Shown here in pieces: positions 7,790-15,320 of a stretch of 64,000 nucleotides of DNA (its first letter is position 1; every line of letters begins with the position of its first letter). This DNA is from Virgibacillus doumboii (GTDB lineage Bacteria; Bacillota; Bacilli; Bacillales; Amphibacillaceae). The DNA is taken from contig NZ_CADCWQ010000002.1 in the NCBI RefSeq assembly GCF_902806455.1, positions 62,001 through 126,000 on the forward strand, given 5' to 3'. The notes beneath the pieces were generated by a model that was given only the letters and a program-made list of their open reading frames with translations, did no database searches and was not told where the DNA came from. Both the position numbers and the translations under genes were made by a program.

Positions 7790-9296
7790 TTGGTACGGCC
7801 TCCCTTTTCGACCCGGTTGCATAACTCATGATTTCATCTTCTGTAGCTTCTTCACCGCTAAACCGGGCGGTTATTTCTCCTTGATACATCACATGAACGC
7901 TATGACAGATTTTCAACAACTCCGGTGCTTCCGACGAAAGAATAATAATGCCCTTACCCTGTTCAGCCAAGTCAATAATATGCTGATAAATCTCCCGCTT
8001 CGCACCGACGTCAATCCCCTGGGTAGGGTTATCAAAAATAATAATATCTGTATTCACTTCCAGCCATTTTGCGATAACTACCTTTTGCTGATTTCCCCCG
8101 CTCAATTTATCGATAGTTACCTTTGGATTATGCACTTTGATATTCAGTTTATCTTTATAAAACTGAAACTTTTCATTTTCCTCTTTCTCCTGAATAAAGC
8201 CTGTTTTTTCAAAATGACTCATCGAGGATAAACTCATATTATGAATAACACTTAAATCTTTAATAATTGCATTTTCCTTACGATCTTTCGGCACAAGCCC
8301 CAAACCCGCTTTTATTGCTTTTTGGGGATGATCTATATTTACCACCTGACCATTTATTTTTATGTCACCAGTGTATTTTTTTCGATAGCCAAATAAACTT
8401 TCGAACAATTCGGTCCTGCCATCACCGGCTAACCCGGTAAACCCGACAATTTCACCCTTTTTAACCGTGAAATTAATATCTTTGAACAGGCTGTCACTTG
8501 TTAAGTTGTTCACTTCGAGGGTAACCGGGCCAAATTCATGTTCCTGTTCAAATCGATCTTCAGAAACTGACTTCCCGACCATCAAATTGGTAATCGTGTT
8601 TAAATCTTCGTTCTCCATACTTCCGGTTCCAACCATTTCCCCATCACGAAGCACGGTATAGCAGTCACATACTTCTTTGATTTCCTTCAATTTATGGGAA
8701 ATATAAATGATGGAGACACCGGATTTCTTCAGATTCTTCATTAAGTCAAATAACCGGTCAACTTCATGTTCCGCAAGAGCTGACGTAGGTTCATCCATAA
8801 TAATAAGTGTGGAATTATGTAATAGTGCCTTGGAGATTTCGATTAGTTGTTTATAGGAGGTATCCAGGTTACGGACATATTCCTTTGGATCGATATGGAC
8901 ACCTAATTTTTCAAGAACCTCTGTCGTTTGTCTGCACATTTCTTCGACTTTAACAAACCCCATTTTATTGCGGAGTTCTGAACCAAGAAACATATTTTCA
9001 TAGACTCTCAGATCTGTCACGACATTAAGTTCCTGGTGGATGAAGCTGATTCCATGATGCTGTGAAACTCTCGGATCAGTAATATTAACGGTATTTCCGT
9101 TTATTTGAATCGTCCCATTATCCGGCAGATGAACACCGCCCAGTATGTTCATCAGAGTGGATTTTCCTGCTCCGTTTTCTCCAAGCAAGGCATGTATTTC
9201 GCCATGCTCCACATTTAATGAAACATCTTTTAAAACAGGTACATTATTAAATGATTTTTTAATGTTGCTCATTGAAATGAAAGGATTTTCGGACAT
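7782..9296 (-). CDS. CUT2-type sugar ABC transporter, duplicated ATP-binding subunit (RbsA/MglA-like)
   Basis: A 504-aa protein with two fused ABC domains, as in RbsA, MglA and XylG. Domain 1 has Walker A GENGAGKST near residue 39, LDTSYKQLIEISKAL in place of a strict signature, and Walker B LIIMDEPTSAL. Domain 2 (from about residue 255) has a degenerate Walker A, GLAGDGRTEL, normal for this family, then LSGGNQQKVVIAKWL and DIIIFDNPTQGIDVG. Start is ATG 9296 with AAAAGGAGG. It is followed by the permease with an 8-nt overlap. Its partner binding-protein gene lies upstream but is separated by repeat element D (9327-9575), an unusual interruption in such operons. Confidence 0.93.
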   Translation of the reverse strand: MSENPFISMSNIKKSFNNVPVLKDVSLNVEHGEIHALLGENGAGKSTLMNILGGVHLPDNGTIQINGNTVNITDPRVSQHHGISFIHQELNVVTDLRVYENMFLGSELRNKMGFVKVEEMCRQTTEVLEKLGVHIDPKEYVRNLDTSYKQLIEISKALLHNSTLIIMDEPTSALAEHEVDRLFDLMKNLKKSGVSIIYISHKLKEIKEVCDCYTVLRDGEMVGTGSMENEDLNTITNLMVGKSVSEDRFEQEHEFGPVTLEVNNLTSDSLFKDINFTVKKGEIVGFTGLAGDGRTELFESLFGYRKKYTGDIKINGQVVNIDHPQKAIKAGLGLVPKDRKENAIIKDLSVIHNMSLSSMSHFEKTGFIQEKEENEKFQFYKDKLNIKVHNPKVTIDKLSGGNQQKVVIAKWLEVNTDIIIFDNPTQGIDVGAKREIYQHIIDLAEQGKGIIILSSEAPELLKICHSVHVMYQGEITARFSGEEATEDEIMSYATGSKREAVPIG

Positions 9297-9326
9297 ATGT
9301 ATATCCTCCTTTTATAAGAAAAACAG

Positions 9327-9575
9327 GAAATGAGGTAGGACATAATGAAATCGTGTTACACAAAAGATAAACAATGCAAGGAATTAGCGGAGGAAATATA
9401 CGTAGACTCCTGCGGGAGGAAAGGCCTGGATGAGACTCTGTAGCGCGTTAGCGCAAGGAGGCTCAACAGCCGCCCGCGGAAAGCGAAGTATATTTCCGTA
9501 GCGGTTATATGCATCTTATTCCTGTTAGATCGGATTTTTCTTTTGATAAAACAATTTGGTCCCAACCTCACTTCC
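9327..9575 (-). repeat. Structured interspersed repeat, copy D, inside the ABC operon
   Basis: Reverse-orientation copy. Its ends are imperfect inverted repeats (GAGGTAGGACATAA and TTTGGTCCCAACCTC), like the terminator-like ends of copies A, B, C and E. The basal stem is GGAAATATAC/GTATATTTCC, the P2 pair is GCGGG/CCCGC, and the apex contains GCGC, all in the same order as copy A. It fills the gap between the binding-protein gene (stop at 9587) and the ATPase gene (start at 9296). Confidence 0.85.
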
Positions 9576-9586
9576 ATGGATTTTAT

Positions 9587-10552
9587 TTAAAATTTAGAGT
9601 CCGGATCGTAGTATTCATCAACATTTTCTTTCGTAACCTTGGTAGCTTCTTTGACAACCATTGTTTCTCCCGGTTCTTCACCCTGTGCCAGTTTTGCGGC
9701 AATTTTAACGCCGTCTCTGACCATTGTAGGCGAATACAGGAAGGTTGCTGAAATTAAACCATCATCTTTGATACTTTCAAATACGCCTTTAGCGCCACCA
9801 GCACCAGTTACGAATTGAATGTCATCGCGTCCAGCTTCTTTGATAGCCTGAACAACACCTAGTGCCATACCATCATCCTGTGTGAACACGGCATCAATTT
9901 GCGGCTGAGCTGTCAAAATATTCGACATTACTTCCAGCGACGTCTCCTTGGAAAAGTCTCCGCTTTGGGAGGCGACCACTTCGATACCTTCCGCATTTTT
10001 CATTGCTTCCTCAAATCCTGCACCACGTTGCTCTGTAACCGAGTTAGGCGGACCAGTGATTTCAACCACTTTTGCTCCTTCACTCAGATTTTCAACGAAG
10101 TACTTACCGGCATTAACACCGATACCTTTGTTGTCACCTTTTACAACAACTGTTGCTGCATCATTTTCCAGTTCACGGTCAACAATGACTAATGGAATTC
10201 CTGCTTCCTTGACTTTTTTTCCTACCGGTGACAGTGCTGCTGACTCGATAGGCAGCATAACAATAGCATCCACACCTTGTGAGATTAAGTCATCAACGTC
10301 ATTTGCCTGTGTATTGGGATCACTCGCATTGGTCATTACATAATCAATGCCTTCGCTTTCTTTGATTTCCTTGGCCTGCTCCTCTGCATTTTCAATTAGA
10401 GCACCCATCCATCCGTGTGTTGCAGACGGCAGGGAAATACCGATGGTAAGACTGTCATCCCCTCCACTTTCACTGTTTCCTTCCTGACCACAAGCCGCTA
10501 AGGCGACCATTGTTACTAACGCCAAACATAAAACCAGAAATTTCTTCAACAA
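9587..10552 (-). CDS. CUT2-type sugar-binding lipoprotein (RbsB-like)
   Basis: A 321-aa protein. The signal peptide ends in a lipobox, VALAACGQ, with the lipidated Cys at residue 21, so it is anchored on the outer face of the membrane. The mature part is a type I periplasmic-binding fold (Peripla_BP_4): SLTIGISLPSATHGWMGAL, then VDAIVMLPIES, PLVIVDRE and AVFTQDDGMALGVVQAIKEAG. Start is TTG at 10552 (or TTG 10549), with AAAGGGGTG upstream. It is the first gene after the LacI-type operator at 10589, so it is probably the promoter-proximal gene of the transporter. The ligand is likely a sugar or cyclitol and is not identified. Confidence 0.92.
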   Translation of the reverse strand: MLKKFLVLCLALVTMVALAACGQEGNSESGGDDSLTIGISLPSATHGWMGALIENAEEQAKEIKESEGIDYVMTNASDPNTQANDVDDLISQGVDAIVMLPIESAALSPVGKKVKEAGIPLVIVDRELENDAATVVVKGDNKGIGVNAGKYFVENLSEGAKVVEITGPPNSVTEQRGAGFEEAMKNAEGIEVVASQSGDFSKETSLEVMSNILTAQPQIDAVFTQDDGMALGVVQAIKEAGRDDIQFVTGAGGAKGVFESIKDDGLISATFLYSPTMVRDGVKIAAKLAQGEEPGETMVVKEATKVTKENVDEYYDPDSKF

Positions 10553-10571
10553 ATTTCACCCCTTTGTTTTA

Positions 10572-10585
10572 TTGAAACGCTTTTC
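10572..10585. promoter_or_regulatory. Possible CcpA cre-like site
   Basis: TTGAAACGCTTTTC resembles the cre consensus TGNAANCGNWNNCA with mismatches. It sits between the LacI operator and the binding-protein start, a fitting place for carbon catabolite control. Weak evidence on its own. Confidence 0.3.
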
Positions 10586-10588
10586 CCA

Positions 10589-10606
10589 GATGTAATCGAT
10601 TACATC
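10589..10606. promoter_or_regulatory. LacI-family operator O1 (perfect 18-bp palindrome)
   Basis: GATGTAATCGATTACATC is a perfect palindrome with a central CG, the hallmark of LacI/GalR-family operators. It lies 37 bp upstream of the binding-protein start. Near-identical sites occur at 11696 and 11806, both in promoter regions of the same locus, so it is assigned to the regulator at 10674-11663. Confidence 0.85.
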
Positions 10607-10618
10607 AACATCTAAGGC

Positions 10619-10660
10619 CAGCGCTCTATTATCAAACAATTATTCAATAACAGAGCGCTG
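10619..10660 (-). terminator. Long hairpin after the LacI-family gene
   Basis: Arms CAGCGCTCTATTAT and ATAACAGAGCGCTG pair over 13 of 14 positions. There is no T-run on the minus strand, so it may stabilise the regulator mRNA end or terminate weakly before the transporter promoter. Confidence 0.55.
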
Positions 10661-10673
10661 ATCTTAGTTGCGT

Positions 10674-11663
10674 TTATCCTGATGTTGACCCGCGAATGAC
10701 CAATTCATGTTCCAATACAATACTTTCAACAGCTTCACCTTTTATCTTATCAATCAGCATTTCGGCAGCTATTGTCCCCATCCTGTACATTGGCTGAGCA
10801 ATTGTTGTCAGGGTAGGATGTGTCATATTGGAAAAATCAATCTTATCGAATCCGACTACTGCAATGTCGTCGGGTACATTTAATCCATTACTGTTTATTT
10901 CTTTCAATGCTCCGATAGCCAACATGTCAGATACCGCAAATACAGCTGTCGGACGATCATTTAAGCTGATTATTTTCCTCATTGCCTGCTGACCATGCTC
11001 AAAGCCGAGCTGATGTGTATGGAAAATATAGTTGTTATCAACAGGAATATCGTGTTCCTCCAACGCCTTCATATATCCCAATCTGCGTTGTCGTGCGTAT
11101 AAATATTTTTCGTCTGAGTTAATTAAAGCAATTTTTTCATGACCGATTTTTATCAAATGTTTCACTGCACGATATGCTGCCAACTCGTTGTCTATTGTTA
11201 CATAGGGAATGCCGCTGTCCACTGCATATTCACTGCACTGGATAATCGCATGCCGTTCGGCCAATTCGGTTAATGTATCGATGTTTACAGCCGGGTCCAT
11301 CGAGATTATTCCATCAGCCATTTTCTTTCTGACCAAATCAAAATAAATATTTTCCCGCTCAGGATTTGAGTCAGTTTCACATAATAGAATGTTGTAATTG
11401 TGACTCAGTGCTGTCGTTTCAATACCATTGATTATTTCAGAATAAAATGGATTTGATATCTTTGGAATCAAAATTAATAGAATCCGGGTCTCAGATGTTC
11501 GTAAATTTCTGCCAAGTAAACTTGGTTCATAATTTAATTTATTTATTGCGTCTTCTACCTTTATTCTGGTTTTAGCGGTTACCGTACGTTGTCCATTTAA
11601 CACCCTGGACACTGTTGCTACGGAAACTCCTGCTTGTTTAGCAACCTGCTGGATGTTTGCCAT
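10674..11663 (-). CDS. LacI-family transcriptional regulator of the adjacent sugar cassette
   Basis: About 329 aa from ATG 11663, chosen because GAGGAAG lies just upstream and the helix-turn-helix then starts at once (ANIQQVAKQAGVSVATVSRVLNG); a TTG at 11681 would add six residues. The hinge region NKLNYEPSLLGRNLR precedes a type I periplasmic-binding-like sensor domain (ILLILIPKISNPFYSEIINGIE; AVFAVSDMLAIGALKEI; DDIAVVGFDKIDFSN). It sits between the divergent isomerase gene and the transporter genes. Three matching operators (10589, 11696, 11806) predict that it represses both arms and its own gene, and is relieved by the imported sugar or a derivative. Confidence 0.92.
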   Translation of the reverse strand: MANIQQVAKQAGVSVATVSRVLNGQRTVTAKTRIKVEDAINKLNYEPSLLGRNLRTSETRILLILIPKISNPFYSEIINGIETTALSHNYNILLCETDSNPERENIYFDLVRKKMADGIISMDPAVNIDTLTELAERHAIIQCSEYAVDSGIPYVTIDNELAAYRAVKHLIKIGHEKIALINSDEKYLYARQRRLGYMKALEEHDIPVDNNYIFHTHQLGFEHGQQAMRKIISLNDRPTAVFAVSDMLAIGALKEINSNGLNVPDDIAVVGFDKIDFSNMTHPTLTTIAQPMYRMGTIAAEMLIDKIKGEAVESIVLEHELVIRGSTSG

Positions 11664-11695
11664 CTGCTTCTTCCTCTTCAATATGTTATTGTTAC

Positions 11696-11709
11696 TGTAA
11701 TCGTTTACA
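11696..11709. promoter_or_regulatory. LacI-family operator O2 (autoregulatory position)
   Basis: TGTAATCGTTTACA matches O1 at 13 of 14 positions and lies 33 bp upstream of the regulator start. Confidence 0.8.
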
Positions 11710-11805
11710 TTTTATATAGTAATACACCCGAAATTATCTGTCAATACAATAAATAAATTCATTTAAAACTATTGATTTAATTGAATAATTTATATATGTT
11801 AGTAA

Positions 11806-11819
11806 TGTAATGGATTACA
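11806..11819. promoter_or_regulatory. LacI-family operator O3 upstream of the isomerase gene
   Basis: TGTAATGGATTACA matches O1 at 13 of 14 positions, with the central CG changed to GG. It lies 44 bp upstream of the isomerase start, next to an AT-rich promoter-like stretch. Confidence 0.75.
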
Positions 11820-11862
11820 AGGCAGTATATTCTGATAATTATAGCAAAGGGGGATATTTTTT

Positions 11863-12831
11863 ATGAAATTAGGTGTATTTACCGTGTTATTTTCCGACAA
11901 AAGTTTCGATGACATGTTGGACTATGTTTCATCAAAGGGGCTTGAAGCAATCGAACTGGGGACAGGCGGATACCCAGGGGATGCCCATTGCAAGGTGGAT
12001 GAACTGCTGAATGATGAAAGTTTACGGAAAGAGTTTAAGCAAAAAGTAACCGATCACGGTCTTTCCATAAGTGCATTAAGCTGTCATGCTAATGCACTTC
12101 ATCCGCAAAAAAAAATTGCAGAGCCAGCAGACGAATTGCTGGATAAAACCATCCGGCTTGCTTCCATGCTTGATGTTCCGGTTGTTAATACATTTTCCGG
12201 GTGTCCGGGAGACCATGAAAATGCACTTTATCCAAACTGGCCTGTAACACCTTGGCCACATGATTTTCAGGAAATACTTAAATGGCAATGGGAGGAAAAA
12301 CTGATCCCGTATTGGAAGGAAAAAAATGACCTTGCTGAAGCACATAATGTAAAAATCGGATTGGAGCTGCACGGCGGCTTTTCCGTTCATACACCAGGGA
12401 ACATGCTTCGTTTACGAGAAGCATGCGGTCCAGCAATTGGCGCCAACCTAGATCCAAGTCATATGTGGTGGCAGGGCATTGATCCGGTGGAAGCAATTAA
12501 AATACTCGGACGAGAGGATGCCATCCATCATTTCCATGCAAAAGATGCGATTATCGATCAGCAAAATATAAACCGAAATGGTCTTATCGATATGACGGAT
12601 TACTCACAACTGCGTGACCGTGCCTGGTATTTCAGAGCGGTCGGCTTTGGCCATGACGTCAAAACATGGGCTGATATGGTCAGCACATTACGTCTCATGG
12701 ATTATGATTATGTTGTAAGTATCGAACATGAAGACGGATTAATGTCCGTTGATGAAGGATTCACCAAAGCAGTGGAGAATTTGAAACCTGTAATGGTAAA
12801 AGAATCTGTCGGTGAGATGTGGTGGGCATAG
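11863..12831 (+). CDS. Sugar phosphate isomerase/epimerase-family TIM-barrel protein
   Basis: A 322-aa protein of the AP-endonuclease-2-like/xylose-isomerase-like TIM-barrel family, starting at ATG 11863 with AAAGGGGGATA upstream. Likely metal-binding residues lie in KIGLELHGGF (Glu, about residue 168), NLDPSHMWWQG (Asp and His, about 200), HHFHAKDA (about 230) and SIEHEDG (Glu, about 290). Related proteins act on inositol intermediates (IolE/IolI), on 3-keto sugars, or as ketose epimerases. Divergent from the lacI-type gene and preceded by operator O3. Together with the Gfo/Idh oxidoreductase and CUT2 transporter it suggests an uptake-oxidise-isomerise pathway for one sugar or cyclitol; which one is not determined. 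Confidence 0.88.
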   Translation: MKLGVFTVLFSDKSFDDMLDYVSSKGLEAIELGTGGYPGDAHCKVDELLNDESLRKEFKQKVTDHGLSISALSCHANALHPQKKIAEPADELLDKTIRLASMLDVPVVNTFSGCPGDHENALYPNWPVTPWPHDFQEILKWQWEEKLIPYWKEKNDLAEAHNVKIGLELHGGFSVHTPGNMLRLREACGPAIGANLDPSHMWWQGIDPVEAIKILGREDAIHHFHAKDAIIDQQNINRNGLIDMTDYSQLRDRAWYFRAVGFGHDVKTWADMVSTLRLMDYDYVVSIEHEDGLMSVDEGFTKAVENLKPVMVKESVGEMWWA

Positions 12832-12844
12832 CATTTGTGTTTTC

Positions 12845-12881
12845 AGACTGATCCAGTGATAGCTGGATCGGTCTTTTTTTT
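12845..12881 (+). terminator. Intrinsic terminator after the isomerase gene
   Basis: A near-perfect 12-bp stem AGACTGATCCAG/CTGGATCGGTCT is followed by eight T residues. Confidence 0.92.
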
Positions 12882-12989
12882 GCAACAATTAGATATGCTG
12901 TTTACGTACAACCTTAAAAAAACTACTTTCCTATCCCGCAATTTATGATAGAATTATTTTTAAAAACTATACAGGCAGGCGGGATATTT

Positions 12990-13541
12990 ATGTTTCTATT
13001 TGAGGTGGACTCTGAAGTAAAATTAAAGTACATGGACATTTATGATGCAGAAGAATTATTCCAGTTAACAGATTCTTCAAGGGAATCACTAAGTGAATGG
13101 CTGGCATGGGTTGATGATACAAAAACGGCTGATGATTCCAAAGCTTTCATTGAGTCCATGATTAAGTCATTTGCAGACCGGCGAGGCATGACAACTGGAA
13201 TCCTTTATAATGGTGAACTTGCCGGAGTAATCGGATTTCATGGATTTGATTGGAAAAATCGAATTGGAAGTATCGGTTACTGGCTCGGGACCGCGTTTCA
13301 CGGAAATGGCATTATGACACGTGCCACAAGCGGTTTATTGGATTATGGTTTCTCCAGGCTAAAACTAAACCGTGTGGAAATTCGTGCTGCCTATGAAAAT
13401 TATAAAAGCAGAGCTATTCCTGAACGACTTGGATTTGTAAAAGAAGGACAGATAAGACAGGCGGAATGGCTCTATGACCATTATGTCGACCATGTTGTCT
13501 ACGGGATGCTGGCAAATGAATGGAATGAGTGTAAAAAATGA
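12990..13541 (+). CDS. GNAT-family N-acetyltransferase (RimJ/RimL-like)
   Basis: About 183 aa from ATG 12990, with GGCGGGA upstream; an ATG at 12945 is in frame but lacks a ribosome site. The N-terminal LKYMDIYDAEELFQL and then SLSEWLAWVDD are typical of ribosomal-protein-serine-type acetyltransferases. The acetyl-CoA region is GSIGYWLGTAFHGNGIMTRA (about residues 85-105), and the end of the fold reads NRVEIRAAYENYKSRAIPERLGFVKEG. In this group the acceptor is an N-terminal amine or a small amine; it is not known here. The stop codon overlaps the ATG of the next gene (ATGA at 13538-13541), so the two are translationally coupled. Confidence 0.88.
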   Translation: MFLFEVDSEVKLKYMDIYDAEELFQLTDSSRESLSEWLAWVDDTKTADDSKAFIESMIKSFADRRGMTTGILYNGELAGVIGFHGFDWKNRIGSIGYWLGTAFHGNGIMTRATSGLLDYGFSRLKLNRVEIRAAYENYKSRAIPERLGFVKEGQIRQAEWLYDHYVDHVVYGMLANEWNECKK

Positions 13542-13915
13542 AGTTTTATATAGCTTCTGGATTTTCCAACAAGGAACTGGTACGTTATGTGACACAAAAA
13601 CTTTTGTCAAAAGGGCACAGCCACACATATGATTGGACTGCGAACGAGCGGGCTGCGACAAAAGAAAAACTCCGTACCATTGGTGAACTGGAAAAAGAGG
13701 CCGTAGCCGATTGTGATCTTTTTATATTGCTGCTCCCAGGTGGGAGAGGAAGCCATACTGAACTTGGAATGGCACTTGCATCAGGTAAAAATGTATATAT
13801 TTATTCATCTGACGAAATAGACCCTCAAACTGCAACGTCATTTTATTATGTTGATGGAGTGAAACGATTTTACGGAGATATTGATGACTTTATTAAAAAA
13901 ATTGGAATGGATTAA
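13538..13915 (+). CDS. Nucleoside 2-deoxyribosyltransferase-like protein
   Basis: A 125-aa protein overlapping the GNAT gene by 4 nt. It opens with KFYIASGFSNKELVRYV, contains TYDWT, and later CDLFILLLPGGRGSHTELGMALASGK, the pattern of the nucleoside 2-deoxyribosyltransferase/DUF4406 superfamily in which the glutamate of the xELG segment is catalytic. Known members exchange bases on deoxynucleosides or hydrolyse them; relatives in Bacillus are mostly annotated as hypothetical. The coupled acetyltransferase suggests a shared small-molecule role, but this is inference. Repeat element A begins at its stop codon and probably supplies the terminator. Confidence 0.75.
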   Translation: MKFYIASGFSNKELVRYVTQKLLSKGHSHTYDWTANERAATKEKLRTIGELEKEAVADCDLFILLLPGGRGSHTELGMALASGKNVYIYSSDEIDPQTATSFYYVDGVKRFYGDIDDFIKKIGMD

Positions 13916-14158
13916 AAAGAGGCTGGAACAAAAGTGTTTTATCAATAACAAAATCCGAACATATTGGAATTGGTGGATAAAACAGCTCCGGGAATATACT
14001 TCGCTTTCCGGGGGCGGCTGGTGAGCCTCCTCGTGCTAGCGCACTTCGAAGTCTCACCGATGCCTTTCCTCCCCCTGGAGTCTACGTATATTCCCTCCGC
14101 TATTTCCATTCATTGTTCGTCTTTTGGCAACACTTTTTTGTTTTGTCCCAGCCTCTTT
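13916..14158 (+). repeat. Structured interspersed repeat, copy A (complete, 18-bp terminal inverted repeats)
   Basis: The ends AAAGAGGCTGGAACAAAA (13916-13933) and TTTTGTCCCAGCCTCTTT (14141-14158) are inverted repeats matching at 17 of 18 positions. The basal helix is GGGAATATAC/GTATATTCCC (13990-13999, 14086-14095), P2 is GGGGG/CCCCC, and the apex is GTGC-TAGC-GCAC (14033-14044). It fills the gap between two convergent genes and ends in a T-run on both strands, so it can act as a bidirectional terminator. This is the simplest complete copy and serves as the reference. Confidence 0.88.
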
Positions 14159-14161
14159 CTA

Positions 14162-14458
14162 TTATTTATCTGCGTTTTCATACAGTTCATCAAAATGATT
14201 AACCATCTCAAAGTCCAAGTCAGTTAAGCCTTTCATTTGCCATGATGAAATTTTTAGTGTGACAACCTTGTAATCAATCGAAATGAACGGGTGGTGCTGT
14301 TTTTCTTCTGCATATTCCGCTATTCTGTAAACAAACCGTACGCCATTGAGAAAGTCCTTAAATCGATATTTTCTTTGTATCCACTTCTCATCCAACCGCT
14401 TCCAGTCAGGCAGGCTCTCCAATTCCTTTGTGATTTGCTCTTCATTCAAGCGTTCCAT
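14162..14458 (-). CDS. phhB: Pterin-4a-carbinolamine dehydratase
   Basis: A 98-aa protein matching the PCD/DCoH family in length and motifs: LPDWKR near residue 15, RKYRFKDFLNGVRFVYRIAEYAEE, the active-site HHP in EKQHHPFISIDYKVVTL (residues about 54-70), and GLTDLDFEMV. Enzymes of this family dehydrate 4a-hydroxytetrahydropterin to regenerate the reduced pterin cofactor. The usual TH after the second strand is replaced by SSW, a small departure. No aromatic amino-acid hydroxylase is visible nearby, so its partner is unknown. ATG start with GGAGGAGAAT. Convergent with the deoxyribosyltransferase-like gene across repeat A. Confidence 0.88.
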   Translation of the reverse strand: MERLNEEQITKELESLPDWKRLDEKWIQRKYRFKDFLNGVRFVYRIAEYAEEKQHHPFISIDYKVVTLKISSWQMKGLTDLDFEMVNHFDELYENADK

Positions 14459-14554
14459 TATTCTCCTCCTTCTTTTTTATTATCCGTCTGGTTGTTGCCT
14501 TCATTTTAACAAACTTTAATCATAAATGCCCAAAATCAACAACATATCAACAGC

Positions 14555-14563
14555 TTATCCACA
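14555..14563 (+). promoter_or_regulatory. DnaA box
   Basis: Exact TTATCCACA, with an imperfect inverted partner GGGGATAAG at 14571-14579, in the divergent intergenic region 14459-14662. Possibly a DnaA-regulated promoter or a minor titration site. Confidence 0.6.
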
Positions 14564-14662
14564 GAAAATTGGGGATAAGTCTGAATAAATACATATGAAT
14601 ATAAACAACTTGGATAACTAAAACTACACTATAGATTTTCATAATAAATGGAGGTGTAACCG

Positions 14663-15247
14663 GTGAATGAACAGGAGCTTTATCATAAAATTTATAAAAC
14701 GAAAGAGCAGCTTAGTAATCTTCTTTCTGAGCATTGGCAACTGTATTCAAATACGGAAACATGGTTCTTTTGGTTTAATCTGGCAACGATAGTTATCCCA
14801 TTAATTGTTCTGTATTTTACTGTTGATAGGAAAAGATTATTCGAGATCTCATTCTTTGGTTACTCTATCCATGTTTTATGGACTACCATCAGCAGCTATT
14901 TAACGTCTCACAATTACTTTAATATGGTACACAGTATTTCAGATGTATTGCCACAGGGAATAACTGTATCAGCTGTTCTATTCCCGGTAACTTTTATGTT
15001 GATTTATCAATACTGTACAAACAACGGGAAAAATTTCTACCTTTATTTTATCATCGGAACATTTATATTCGCCTTTGGATATGGCTTTTTTACAGATGCT
15101 ATCGGCCTTTTGAGAATGCATAAAGGAATGAATCTTTTCTACTTGTTCCTTATTGATACTGCAGTTATATTAATCGCTTACGGAGCGACAAATATTTTTC
15201 GAAAAATAAAGTACAGCCAATCAGAAGAAGATTCCAATGCTGATTAA
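14663..15247 (+). CDS. CBO0543-like multispanning membrane protein
   Basis: A 194-aa protein starting at GTG 14663, preceded by GGAGGTG. It has a short cytosolic N-terminus and about five hydrophobic segments (approximately residues 34-52, 60-78, 100-118, 126-145 and 158-176), ending in an acidic tail SEEDSNAD. The layout resembles the CBO0543 family of Firmicutes membrane proteins, which has no known function. It looks monocistronic, with DnaA-box-containing sequence upstream. No catalytic motif is seen. Confidence is high that it is a gene and moderate for the family. Confidence 0.75.
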   Translation: MNEQELYHKIYKTKEQLSNLLSEHWQLYSNTETWFFWFNLATIVIPLIVLYFTVDRKRLFEISFFGYSIHVLWTTISSYLTSHNYFNMVHSISDVLPQGITVSAVLFPVTFMLIYQYCTNNGKNFYLYFIIGTFIFAFGYGFFTDAIGLLRMHKGMNLFYLFLIDTAVILIAYGATNIFRKIKYSQSEEDSNAD

Positions 15248-15320
15248 GCACCATATTAAAGAGAGGCAACCAAAAAGTTCAGCAACTCATGGAAAACCTC
15301 TTCATCATAGTAAATTAGTT

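Noticed and set aside
13916..14158. Insertion sequence with transposase
   Set aside because: The element has inverted ends but is only 243 bp, with no transposase frame and no clear target-site duplication; a MITE-like or hairpin repeat is the most that can be said.
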